NCBI GenBank assembly: GCA_018065305.1
Contig: JAGHTO010000041.1
Span: forward strand, 1 to 40,681
DNA from: Candidatus Cacconaster scatequi
GTDB lineage: Bacteria > Bacteroidota > Bacteroidia > Bacteroidales > UBA932
Direction: 5' to 3'
Length of the DNA stretch: 40,681 bases
Positions 33,667 to 40,681 of this stretch are shown piece after piece; within the stretch, counting starts at the first letter, position 1, and the number at the start of each line of letters is the position of its first letter. Below the pieces are notes generated by a model that was not told where the DNA came from, did not search any database, and worked only from the letters and a program-made list of their open reading frames with translations. The position numbers and the translations under genes are program-made.

Positions 33667-34662
33667 ATGCCACGATTGATTACACTTATGAGCTGCCAAT
33701 GGGCGGATATGGATTTGGACACGCTGTGTTCAAAGGCCGCAGCAATGGGCTATGACGGAATTGAACTTGCAATTTGGGGCCAGCACCTGGACCCGATACG
33801 GGCCGCGGAGGATGACGACTACGTCAGGTCTGTCAAAGCGGTTCTGGACAAGCACGGGCTGGTGGTGAAAGCCCTCTGTTCCCACGTTCCCAGCCAGTGC
33901 GTGGGGGATTATAACGACCCCCGGCTGGATAACTTCGCACCGGCTTCCCTTGCCGGAAACCCTGACGGAATACGCGCCTGGGCGATAGAGACGATGAAGG
34001 CCAGCGCAATAGCGGCCCGCAAGCTCGGGGCATATTGCGTGACGGGATTTGTCGGTTCCACTATCTGGAAATATTTCTATTCCTTCCCCCAGACTACTGA
34101 AGAGATGATAGAAAAGGGCTATCAGGAGATATACGACCTGTGGTGCCCGATTCTCGACGTTTTCCGTGAGAACGGAGTCAAGTACGCCTTGGAGGTGCAT
34201 CCCGCCGAGATAGCTTTCGACTATTATTCGACGAAGAGGCTGCTTGAAAAATTCGCCGATCGTCCCGAATTCGGTCTGAACTTCGACCCCAGCCATCTCC
34301 AGTGGCAGGGAGTCGTGCCCCATATCTTCCTTGAGGATTTCATCGACAGGGTGTACCACGTCCATATGAAGGATTGCGCGGTGACTCTGAACGGCCGCAA
34401 CGGCATCCTCGGTTCCCATCTGGAATTCGGAGACCTGCACAGGGGTTGGAACTTCCGCTCCCTCGGGCATGGTGACGTCAATTTCGAGGAGATAATAAGA
34501 GTTCTCAACAAATACGGGTATGACGGACCCCTTTCCGTCGAATGGGAGGATTCCGGTATGGACAGGGAGTACGGTGCCGCCGAGGCGTGTTCTTTCGTGA
34601 AGAAAATAGATTTCCCCTCATCTGAGATAAAGTTTGATTCAGCAATAAAGACAACGAAATGA
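33667..34662 (+). CDS. Sugar phosphate isomerase/epimerase (xylose-isomerase-like TIM barrel)
   Basis: The 331-residue TIM-barrel protein has AAMGYDGIELAIWG at the first strand. The metal-binding residues follow in order: Glu in YALEVHPAEIAFD, Asp and His in LNFDPSHLQWQG, His in VYHVHMKDC, and Glu in LSVEWEDSGMD. These match the AP-endonuclease-2/sugar isomerase family. Its stop overlaps the start of the oxidoreductase by 4 nt (ATGA). Such pairs often process inositols, 3-keto sugars or other sugar derivatives; the substrate cannot be read from sequence. Confidence 0.9.
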   Translation: MPRLITLMSCQWADMDLDTLCSKAAAMGYDGIELAIWGQHLDPIRAAEDDDYVRSVKAVLDKHGLVVKALCSHVPSQCVGDYNDPRLDNFAPASLAGNPDGIRAWAIETMKASAIAARKLGAYCVTGFVGSTIWKYFYSFPQTTEEMIEKGYQEIYDLWCPILDVFRENGVKYALEVHPAEIAFDYYSTKRLLEKFADRPEFGLNFDPSHLQWQGVVPHIFLEDFIDRVYHVHMKDCAVTLNGRNGILGSHLEFGDLHRGWNFRSLGHGDVNFEEIIRVLNKYGYDGPLSVEWEDSGMDREYGAAEACSFVKKIDFPSSEIKFDSAIKTTK

Positions 34663-35819
34663 AACGTACGAAATTATTTTACGGTCAGGTAGGCGGAACG
34701 TTGAACGCTTTCATCGGCGACGTTCACCGCAAGGCAATTGCAATAGACGGCCAGGCGCAGCTGGTTGCCGGCTGCTTCAGTTCCTCGAATCAGAAGGCGA
34801 ACGCGGAATGCGGGCGGCATTACGGTTTGGAGGAGAGCAGGATATATACGGATTACAAGGCTATGGCCGAGGCCGAGGCTGCAAGAAAGGAGGGCAGGAT
34901 GGACTTCGTGGTGATATGCACTCCCAACTCGACACATTTCGACATTGCGAAGGCATTTCTCGGACAGGGATTCAACGTTGTCTGCGAGAAACCTCTCTGT
35001 TTCACCTCGCAGCAGGGGGAGGAGCTGTGTGCCCTTGCAAAGGAGAAAGGCGTCCTTTTCGGCGTGACCTACACCTATACCGGTTACAATATGGTCAAGC
35101 AGGCAAAGCAGATTGTCAAGGAGGGTTTGATAGGGGATGTGGTTGACATCAAGGCGGAATATCTCCAGGACTGGCTTGCGGGGCAGCTGGACAAATCTCC
35201 GGAGGCGGAGCAGCAGAATCTCGCAGTATGGAGGATGGATCCCCGTTTCAGCGGAATCTCCAATTGCGTGGGTGACATAGGAACCCATATCGAGGAGACC
35301 GTCAGATACATTACCGGACTTCAGGTGAAGAGGCTGTCGGCAGTTCTGGACAAATTCGGGCGCAAACTGGACCTCAGCGCGAATATGCTCGTGGAGTTCG
35401 ACAACGGAGCCCACGGCACGTTCTCCTGCTGCCAGGTTGCGATAGGATATTATAATGGCCTGAAGATAAGAGTTTTCGGTACGAAGGGCGCAATCGAGTG
35501 GGAGCAGGAGCACCCCGATTTCCTGAAGTTGACGCTGAAGGGGCAGCCCACGCAGATTCTTACCAGAGGCGCCCATTCCACCGGTCACGCTCTGGCTCTC
35601 AACAGGATTCCCTGCGGACACCCGGAGGGGCTGACGATGGCCTTCGCAAACATCTACAAGGCATATACCAACGCCCTGCTTGATAAACTGAACGGTGAAC
35701 CGTGCGACGGGGAGTGGGCTTTGGACTTTCCCAAAGCTGAGGACGGATTGCGTGGCGTCAAGTTCATAGAAGCTTGCGTCGAAAGCAGTGAAAAGGGTTC
35801 TGTTTGGGTGAACTTATAG
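34659..35819 (+). CDS. Gfo/Idh/MocA family oxidoreductase
   Basis: The 386-residue NAD(P)-dependent sugar dehydrogenase-like protein has a divergent N-terminal dinucleotide loop (YGQVGGTLNAFIGDVHR), then VVICTPNSTHFDIAKAFL and the family marker CEKPLCFTS. The C-terminal half has GDIGTHIEETVRYITG, containing the catalytic-site His. It is translationally coupled to the isomerase. The nifJ promoter lies just after its stop. Confidence 0.9.
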   Translation: MKRTKLFYGQVGGTLNAFIGDVHRKAIAIDGQAQLVAGCFSSSNQKANAECGRHYGLEESRIYTDYKAMAEAEAARKEGRMDFVVICTPNSTHFDIAKAFLGQGFNVVCEKPLCFTSQQGEELCALAKEKGVLFGVTYTYTGYNMVKQAKQIVKEGLIGDVVDIKAEYLQDWLAGQLDKSPEAEQQNLAVWRMDPRFSGISNCVGDIGTHIEETVRYITGLQVKRLSAVLDKFGRKLDLSANMLVEFDNGAHGTFSCCQVAIGYYNGLKIRVFGTKGAIEWEQEHPDFLKLTLKGQPTQILTRGAHSTGHALALNRIPCGHPEGLTMAFANIYKAYTNALLDKLNGEPCDGEWALDFPKAEDGLRGVKFIEACVESSEKGSVWVNL

Positions 35820-35837
35820 AAAAATTGACTAATTTTG
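35803..35837 (+). promoter_or_regulatory. Promoter of nifJ
   Basis: TTTG (35803-35806) and TAATTTTG (35830-35837) are 23 nt apart, slightly long. The -33 element lies inside the end of the oxidoreductase gene. The predicted leader is about 30 nt. Confidence 0.55.
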
Positions 35838-35872
35838 AAGGTTTGGAACAAAAAGAGAAAAACATATACATT

Positions 35873-38800
35873 ATGGCAAAAGAGAAAAAATTCATCACTT
35901 GTGATGGCAATTTCGCCGCGGCTCACGTGGCATATCTTTTCAGTGAGCATGCGGCCATCTATCCTATCACCCCGTCTTCAACAATGGCTGAACTCGTTGA
36001 CGAGTGGGCGGCGTTCGGCAAGAAGAATATGTTCGGTGAGGTTGTAAAGGTGACTGAGATGCAGAGTGAGGCGGGTGCTGCGGGTGCGGTGCACGGTTCC
36101 CTCCAAGCAGGAAGCCTTACAACGACCTTCACGGCATCCCAGGGACTTCTCCTGATGATTCCCAATATGTACAAGATTTCCGGAGAGCTTCTTCCCGCGG
36201 TGTTCCACGTGTCAGCACGTACTCTCGCTTCGCAGGCCCTCTCTATATTCGGTGACCATCAGGACGTGATGAGCGTGCGCCAGACAGGTTTCGCAATGCT
36301 GGCTTCCGCTTCTGTGCAGGAAGCTATGGACCTGGCTGCAGTGGCACACCTTGCCACCATCAAGTCAAGTGTTCCTTTTGTCCATTTCTTCGACGGATTC
36401 CGCACATCTCACGAGATTCAGAAAATCGAAGTTCTTGAGGCGGAGGATCTGCGTCCCCTCGTAAGCGACAAGGCCCTTGCGGCGTTCCGCCAGAAGGCGC
36501 TCAACCCGAACAACCCCGTTACTCGCGGAACAAACCAGAACCCCGACGTTTATTTTCAGGCACGCGAAGCCTGCAACCCTTATTATGACGCTGTTCCCGA
36601 CATCGTTGCAAGATATATGGGAGAGGTTGGTGAAATTACCGGCCGCCACTATCTGCCGTTCGACTACTATGGTCCCAAGGATGCGGAGAACGTGATTGTC
36701 GCTATGGGTTCAGTCTGCGAGACAATCAAGGAAACCATCGACTATCTCGCTTCCAAGGGTAGGAAGAACCTCGGACTTGTCACTGTCCGTCTTTACAGGC
36801 CGTTCTCAACCAAATATTTCCTGAGGGTGCTTCCCAAGAGCGTGAAGAAGGTTGCCGTTCTCGACCGTACGAAAGAGCCCGGTGCGATCGGAGAACCTCT
36901 GTTCATGGACATAAAGAGCGTAGTCGCCGATCTGGGTGCGGACGCTCCTGTGATTGTGGGCGGAAGATACGGTCTTTCCTCAAAGGATACCAGCCCCGCG
37001 CAGATAATCGCTGTATTCGACAATCTTGAACTCAAGGAGCCCAAGAACGGCTTCACAATCGGCATTGTGGATGACGTCACGTTCAAGTCGCTTCCCCAGA
37101 AGGAGGAAATTTCAATAGTGAAGGAAGGCACTTACGAGTGCAAGTTCTTCGGTCTTGGAAGTGACGGTACTGTCGGAGCCAACAAGAACACCATAAAGAT
37201 AATAGGTGACCATACTCCCAAGTACTGTCAGGGATATTTCGACTATGATTCCAAGAAATCAGGCGGATACACCTGCTCTCACCTCCGTTTCGGCAACAAG
37301 CCCATCGCGGCTCCCTATCTTGTTTCGACCCCTGATTTCGTGGCTTGCCACGTGCCGTCATATCTCTACAAGTATGATGTCCTCAAGGGTATCAAGAACG
37401 GCGGTTCCCTGCTGCTCAACAGCCTTTGGGACACCGAGGAGACCTTCAAGCGCATCCCCGATTTCGTAAAGAAGACCATAGTCGAGAAGAATATCAAGTT
37501 GTACCTCATCAACGCGACCAAGATTGCCGCGGAGATAGGTCTCGGGGGACGTACTAACACTATCCTCCAGTCTGCATTCTTCAAGATTACCGGTATAATC
37601 CCTTACGAGGAGGCCGTCACATATATGAAGAAGGCCATCGACAAGTCATACGGCAAGAAGGGTGAGAACATCGTCAAGATGAACTACGCCGCAGTTGACC
37701 GTGGCGGGGATTACGTTCAGGTTGACATTCCCGAGGATTGGAAGAATGCCACAGGCAAGTTCGTCAATGCGAACTATGACCGTCTGGCTCCCGAATTTAT
37801 CCGCAACGTCGCCGACATCGTGACATCCCAGAACGGAAATGACCTTCCCGTCAGCACTTTCGCCGGTGATATGGTGGACGGTACGATTCCTGCCGGAACG
37901 GCTGCATACGAGAAACGCGCGATCGCCGTCACCGTTCCCGAGTGGAATCCCGCAAACTGTATTCAGTGCAACCAGTGCGTATTTGTCTGCCCTCACGCGG
38001 CTATCCGCCCGTTCCTTCTTACAGCTGATGAAGCTGCGAAGGCTCCTGCAGGCATCAAGACCACTCAGGGCAATGCGGCATTCAAGGAGTACAGATTTGC
38101 AATGCAGGTTTCTCCCGCCGACTGTACGGGTTGCGGCAACTGCGAGGACATCTGCCCCGGTATGAAGGGTGCCAAGGCTCTCTCTATGGTCTCTTACGAG
38201 TCACAGGAGAAGGAGCAGGCCAACTACGATTACCTGCACGCTAACGTAGGATATAAGGAGACAGTGGCTCCCAAGGCACAGAACGTGAAGAATTTGGGAT
38301 TCGCGCAGCCTCTCTTCGAATTCTCCGGAGCCTGCGCCGGCTGCGGTGAGACCCCTTACATCAAGACGATCACCCAGCTGTTCGGCGACAGGATGATGGT
38401 GGCCAATGCAACGGGCTGTTCTTCAATCTACAGCGCGGCCTTCCCCTCATCACCTTATTGCAAGAATGCACAGGGACACGGCCCCGCCTGGCAGAACTCC
38501 CTCTTCGAGGACAACGCCGAGTTCGGACTCGGACTCCGCGTCGGTTCGGAGCGCGTCCGCGAGACTGTGGCCGCCCTTATGGTGAAAGGGCTCGAATGCA
38601 ACTGCTGTTCTTCCGAAATCAAGGCTCTCTTCGAGAAATGGCTTGCGAACCGTGGCAATGGTCCTGTGACCCGCGAGGTCTGCGACGCTCTTGTTCCTCT
38701 GATGGAAGAGTGCGGATGTGATATCTGCAAGCAGCTTCTCGAACTCCAGAACTTCATTCCCGCCCGCAGCCAGTGGATATTCGGCGGTGACGGCTGGGGA

Positions 38801-39418
38801 TATGACATCGGATACGGCGGAGTTGACCACGTCCTTGCAACAGGCGAGAACGTCAATATTCTCGTGCTTGACACCGAAGTTTACTCCAACACCGGTGGAC
38901 AGTCATCCAAGAGTACTCCTGCAGGCGCTGTGGCAAAATTCGCCACTTCAGGCAAGAGGGTCCGCAAGAAAGACCTCGGAATGATGGCCATCAGCTACGG
39001 ATATGTATATGTCGCACAGATTGCGATGGGCGCTTCACAGGCTCAGACCCTGACTGCGCTCAAGGAGGCCGAGGCATACGACGGACCTTCACTCATCATC
39101 GCATACGCTCCCTGTATCAACCACGGGCTGAAAGCCGGAATGGGCCACAGCCAGCTTGAAGAGAAGCGTGCCGTCGAGTGCGGATACTGGCATCTCTACC
39201 GTTACAACCCCGCTCTGGAGGCCGAGGGCAAGAATCCTTTTACTCTCGACAGCAAGGAGCCCGACTGGAGCAAGTTCCAGGACTTCCTCAAAGGAGAGGT
39301 CCGTTATGCTTCCCTGCTGAAGTCGTTCCCGGAAAATGCCGCCGAACTCTTCGAAAAGACGCAGGAATTTGCACAATGGAGGTTGAATACTTACAAGAGA
39401 CTTGCAAATAAAGAATAA
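35873..39418 (+). CDS. nifJ: Pyruvate:ferredoxin (flavodoxin) oxidoreductase
   Basis: The enzyme converts pyruvate and CoA to acetyl-CoA and CO2 with reduction of ferredoxin, the central pyruvate step of anaerobes. I start it at ATG 35873 (1181 residues), because the upstream open stretch overlaps the promoter and the previous gene. In order: the PFOR N-terminal domain with AIYPITPSSTMAE, a CoA/domain II region, and a ferredoxin-like insert with two [4Fe-4S] motifs (C696 to C706, CIQCNQCVFVCP, and C751 to C761, CTGCGNCEDICP). The proximal-cluster CAGCGE follows near residue 820. The TPP-binding segment is GDGWGYDIGYGG to EVYSNTGGQ. Confidence 0.97.
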   Translation: MAKEKKFITCDGNFAAAHVAYLFSEHAAIYPITPSSTMAELVDEWAAFGKKNMFGEVVKVTEMQSEAGAAGAVHGSLQAGSLTTTFTASQGLLLMIPNMYKISGELLPAVFHVSARTLASQALSIFGDHQDVMSVRQTGFAMLASASVQEAMDLAAVAHLATIKSSVPFVHFFDGFRTSHEIQKIEVLEAEDLRPLVSDKALAAFRQKALNPNNPVTRGTNQNPDVYFQAREACNPYYDAVPDIVARYMGEVGEITGRHYLPFDYYGPKDAENVIVAMGSVCETIKETIDYLASKGRKNLGLVTVRLYRPFSTKYFLRVLPKSVKKVAVLDRTKEPGAIGEPLFMDIKSVVADLGADAPVIVGGRYGLSSKDTSPAQIIAVFDNLELKEPKNGFTIGIVDDVTFKSLPQKEEISIVKEGTYECKFFGLGSDGTVGANKNTIKIIGDHTPKYCQGYFDYDSKKSGGYTCSHLRFGNKPIAAPYLVSTPDFVACHVPSYLYKYDVLKGIKNGGSLLLNSLWDTEETFKRIPDFVKKTIVEKNIKLYLINATKIAAEIGLGGRTNTILQSAFFKITGIIPYEEAVTYMKKAIDKSYGKKGENIVKMNYAAVDRGGDYVQVDIPEDWKNATGKFVNANYDRLAPEFIRNVADIVTSQNGNDLPVSTFAGDMVDGTIPAGTAAYEKRAIAVTVPEWNPANCIQCNQCVFVCPHAAIRPFLLTADEAAKAPAGIKTTQGNAAFKEYRFAMQVSPADCTGCGNCEDICPGMKGAKALSMVSYESQEKEQANYDYLHANVGYKETVAPKAQNVKNLGFAQPLFEFSGACAGCGETPYIKTITQLFGDRMMVANATGCSSIYSAAFPSSPYCKNAQGHGPAWQNSLFEDNAEFGLGLRVGSERVRETVAALMVKGLECNCCSSEIKALFEKWLANRGNGPVTREVCDALVPLMEECGCDICKQLLELQNFIPARSQWIFGGDGWGYDIGYGGVDHVLATGENVNILVLDTEVYSNTGGQSSKSTPAGAVAKFATSGKRVRKKDLGMMAISYGYVYVAQIAMGASQAQTLTALKEAEAYDGPSLIIAYAPCINHGLKAGMGHSQLEEKRAVECGYWHLYRYNPALEAEGKNPFTLDSKEPDWSKFQDFLKGEVRYASLLKSFPENAAELFEKTQEFAQWRLNTYKRLANKE

Positions 39419-39431
39419 ATGTGTACCTTTG
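39401..39431 (+). promoter_or_regulatory. Promoter of tRNA-His
   Basis: CTTG (39401-39404, inside nifJ) and TACCTTTG (39424-39431) are 19 nt apart. The start would be near 39436, within the nifJ terminator hairpin. Confidence 0.65.
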
Positions 39432-39460
39432 CGGTCCGGTTCTTAGAATCGGACCGTTTT
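39432..39460 (+). terminator. nifJ intrinsic terminator
   Basis: CGGTCCGGTTCT (39432-39443) pairs with AGAATCGGACCG (39445-39456; one wobble), followed by TTTT. It ends 4 nt before tRNA-His. Confidence 0.8.
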
Positions 39461-39463
39461 CAC

Positions 39464-39537
39464 GGTGGATGTAGTTCAGCTGGTAGAGCATCGGATTGTG
39501 GTTCCGAGTGTCGTGGGTTCGAGTCCCATCATCCACC
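39464..39537 (+). tRNA. tRNA-His (GTG)
   Basis: The acceptor GTGGATG pairs with CATCCAC, with the extra G(-1) at 39464 opposite C73 that is diagnostic for tRNA-His. The anticodon stem TCGGA/TCCGA encloses TTGTGGT (anticodon GTG). CCA is encoded in overlap with C73 (39537-39539). Confidence 0.96.
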
Positions 39538-39545
39538 CATAATGA

Positions 39546-39570
39546 GGGGGCTCTGCCCCCTTTATTTTTT
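39546..39570 (+). terminator. Terminator after tRNA-His
   Basis: GGGGGC-TCT-GCCCCC (39546-39560) is followed by TTTATTTTTT. Confidence 0.75.
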
Positions 39571-39571
39571 G

Positions 39572-39648
39572 CCGGCGGGCTAAAGCCCTGCTGCTTCGGG
39601 CCGCAGGCATCAAAATGCCTGCTGTGAACACCTGAGCGACCCCGCGGC
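39572..39648 (+). repeat. Intergenic repeat, copy 1
   Basis: A segment of about 77 bp starts CCGGCGGGCTAAAGCCCTGC and contains the perfect hairpin GCAGGCAT-CAAA-ATGCCTGC. It ends GAGCGACCCCGCGG and is repeated at 39757-39832 with few differences. Confidence 0.85.
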
Positions 39649-39673
39649 TCCCGGCTTTGCCGTATTTGCTGGC

Positions 39674-39723
39674 GCAAATACACAGCCTCCGCCGGACGTC
39701 TGATGACGTCTTGTTATGGGGGC
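39674..39723 (+). repeat. Intergenic repeat shared with the tRNA-Arg flank
   Basis: Nearly identical over about 40 bp to 28378-28427. The stem changes from GACGCC/GGCGTC to GACGTC/GACGTC, so both partners changed and pairing is kept. Confidence 0.8.
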
Positions 39724-39756
39724 GCCGCCCCCTTTATTTGTGCCCGTTGGGCACAA

Positions 39757-39832
39757 CCGGCGGGCTAAAGCCCTGCTGCTCGGGCAGCAGGCATCAAAAT
39801 GCCTGCTGTGAACACCCGAGCGACCCCGCGGC
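39757..39832 (+). repeat. Intergenic repeat, copy 2
   Basis: The second copy of the 39572-39648 element has the same GCAGGCAT-CAAA-ATGCCTGC hairpin. It is preceded by a GTGCCC-GTTG-GGCAC hairpin and followed by a T-tract. Confidence 0.85.
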
Positions 39833-39842
39833 GCTTTTTTTC

Positions 39843-39964
39843 GATGTCCATCCCCGATTTTTTGCTGGGGATAGCCATCGGTACAAAACGTTATATTCTG
39901 ATTATTAGCAAATTATCTTTTCTAAGGATGGCTAACCCCCTGTCGAAAACCGGGGATATCCATC
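39843..39964. repeat. Pair of inverted hairpin elements
   Basis: Segment 39843-39879 (starts GATGTCCATCCCCG, ends GGGGATAGCCATC) and the reverse complement of 39927-39964 (starts GATGGATATCCCCGG, ends TTAGCCATC) align over about 37 bp. Each is itself a hairpin; the spacer is 47 nt. The stretch to 40039 holds no gene that I can see. Confidence 0.65.
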
Positions 39965-40039
39965 AAAAACGTATTCACGACCTTTTCTTTTGTGATGGGA
40001 ATTGGCTATATTCGTAAAGTCATTCCAAAAAAAATCATT

Positions 40040-40540
40040 ATGGAAAACACACTTTACAAAAACAGTCTCATCAGGGCGGCGGTCGCACTTCTCGTCGGCA
40101 TTTTCCTGGTTGTATGTCCGGGTTTCGTGGCGGGAAGTCTCGTAGCTATCATAGGTGCGGCCATCCTGCTTTCGGGCATTGCTTCCATTGTGCAATTCTT
40201 CCGTGTAAGGAAGGATATGTCTCTTGTCTCCGGCATCGTCGGGGTTATTGCCGGCCTCGTGCTGCTTTTCAGGCCGGACTTCGTCTTGGCTTACGTGATG
40301 ATTGTCCTGGCCCTTGTCCTTTTCGTATTTGCCGTCGAGGAGATAATCAGACTGGTAAAGATGAAGGTAGGATGGCCCTTTTTCGTTCTGCCCGTTGCAC
40401 TGGCGGTACTGGGCATCGTGATTCTCTTCCAGCCGGTTGAGGCGATGAAGCTTGCAGTGACACTTTTCGGCGTTGCCATAATAATTTATGCCGTCTCAGA
40501 ATTTGTCACAGCAAACAAAATCCGGAAATTTTACTCTTAA
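40040..40540 (+). CDS. HdeD/DUF308-family membrane protein
   Basis: The 166-residue protein has six hydrophobic helices in three repeated pairs, beginning IRAAVALLVGIFLVVCPGFV and ending VTLFGVAIIIYAVSEFVTAN. This is the layout of the HdeD/DUF308 family, linked to acid stress in E. coli. I chose ATG 40040; the frame is open to 39992, but the extra residues carry no family feature. A near-consensus TATATTCG lies at 40007-40014. Its function in Bacteroidales is not established. Confidence 0.85.
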   Translation: MENTLYKNSLIRAAVALLVGIFLVVCPGFVAGSLVAIIGAAILLSGIASIVQFFRVRKDMSLVSGIVGVIAGLVLLFRPDFVLAYVMIVLALVLFVFAVEEIIRLVKMKVGWPFFVLPVALAVLGIVILFQPVEAMKLAVTLFGVAIIIYAVSEFVTANKIRKFYS

Positions 40541-40562
40541 AGGGCAAATTTTTTCACTTTTT

Positions 40563-40593
40563 TTTGTGAATTAAAAAAATGTCCTTACATTTG
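40563..40593 (+). promoter_or_regulatory. Strong consensus promoter at right edge
   Basis: TTTG (40563-40566) and TACATTTG (40586-40593) are exactly 19 nt apart, a full consensus match in an AT-rich upstream region. Confidence 0.8.
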
Positions 40594-40597
40594 CAGC

Positions 40598-40681
40598 CCG
40601 CTTTGAGAGAAGCGGAAGTTCATTGAAAGAATGGAAAACGAAAAGTACAAGCAAGTACCGATTTTAACACGATTAAAATCA
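40598..40681 (+). other. Probable rRNA operon leader (or start of an unseen gene)
   Basis: The predicted transcript begins with CCGCTT-TGAGAG-AAGCGG, followed by AAGTTCATTGAAAG and AAGTACAAGCAAGTACC. From memory this resembles the leader before 16S rRNA in Bacteroidales (GTTCTTTGA-type box, then a purine-rich stretch). An alternative is a protein starting at ATG 40632 (MENEKYKQVPILTRLKS), still open at the window end. Confidence 0.45.

Noticed and set aside
39572-39832. CRISPR-like array in the repeat region
   Set aside because: Only two long copies with a hairpin are present, without short regular spacers or cas genes.

Overview
The window looks like chromosome of a member of the order Bacteroidales, probably an anaerobic gut or gut-like lineage. 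Four things point there. Promoters have the Bacteroidetes form TTTG-N19-TAnnTTTG (clearest at 9692-9722, 2035-2064 and 40563-40593). Start codons lack obvious Shine-Dalgarno sequences. The gene content includes an OstA-like protein, an HU-CCDC81-type protein, patatin-Omp85 proteins and a class I fumarase. Anaerobic enzymes are present: pyruvate:ferredoxin oxidoreductase and desulfoferrodoxin. I cannot name the genus.

Layout. Positions 1-3875 are accessory: the tail of a probable S1/P1 nuclease, a two-gene ABC-like ATPase plus TPR-like cassette on the minus strand, an isolated promoter-to-terminator unit of about 100 nt, a small basic ORF, a lone FISUMP/C-type-lectin-like protein, and a broken short gene beside it that suggests a diversity-generating retroelement relic. 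Positions 3876-9593 hold guaB, two SurA-like periplasmic chaperone/isomerase genes and an OstA-like gene, packed as one operon. Two divergent tRNA genes (Asn, Leu) follow, then a small HU-CCDC81-like membrane protein, dnaG and metG. The recA-trpS operon runs the opposite way.

A 141-bp imperfect palindrome separates recA from a long plus-strand operon (16902-25424): rlmN, two patatin-Omp85 genes, recX, prfB with its +1 frameshift site, and class I fumarase. A minus-strand pair follows: a carboxyltransferase whose biotinyl-type domain lacks the biotin lysine, and fabD. Then come tRNA-Arg, a three-part secreted rhodanese/DUF1080 fusion, a vanX-like dipeptidase with a YhfC-type membrane protein, and a desulfoferrodoxin-lipocalin operon. 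Next are a LysR regulator with a palindromic operator, a sugar isomerase/oxidoreductase pair, nifJ, tRNA-His, a repeat-rich intergenic stretch, an HdeD-like protein, and a very strong promoter that probably starts an rRNA operon at the right edge.

How they fit together. Most of the window is housekeeping: GMP synthesis, envelope biogenesis, replication priming, aminoacylation, recombination, translation termination, central carbon and fatty-acid metabolism. The unusual material lies in the first 3.8 kb, in the intergenic palindromic repeats next to tRNA genes, in the recA-rlmN palindrome, and in the domain architecture of the rhodanese fusion and the carboxyltransferase. I saw no CRISPR array, insertion sequence, integrase or complete prophage.
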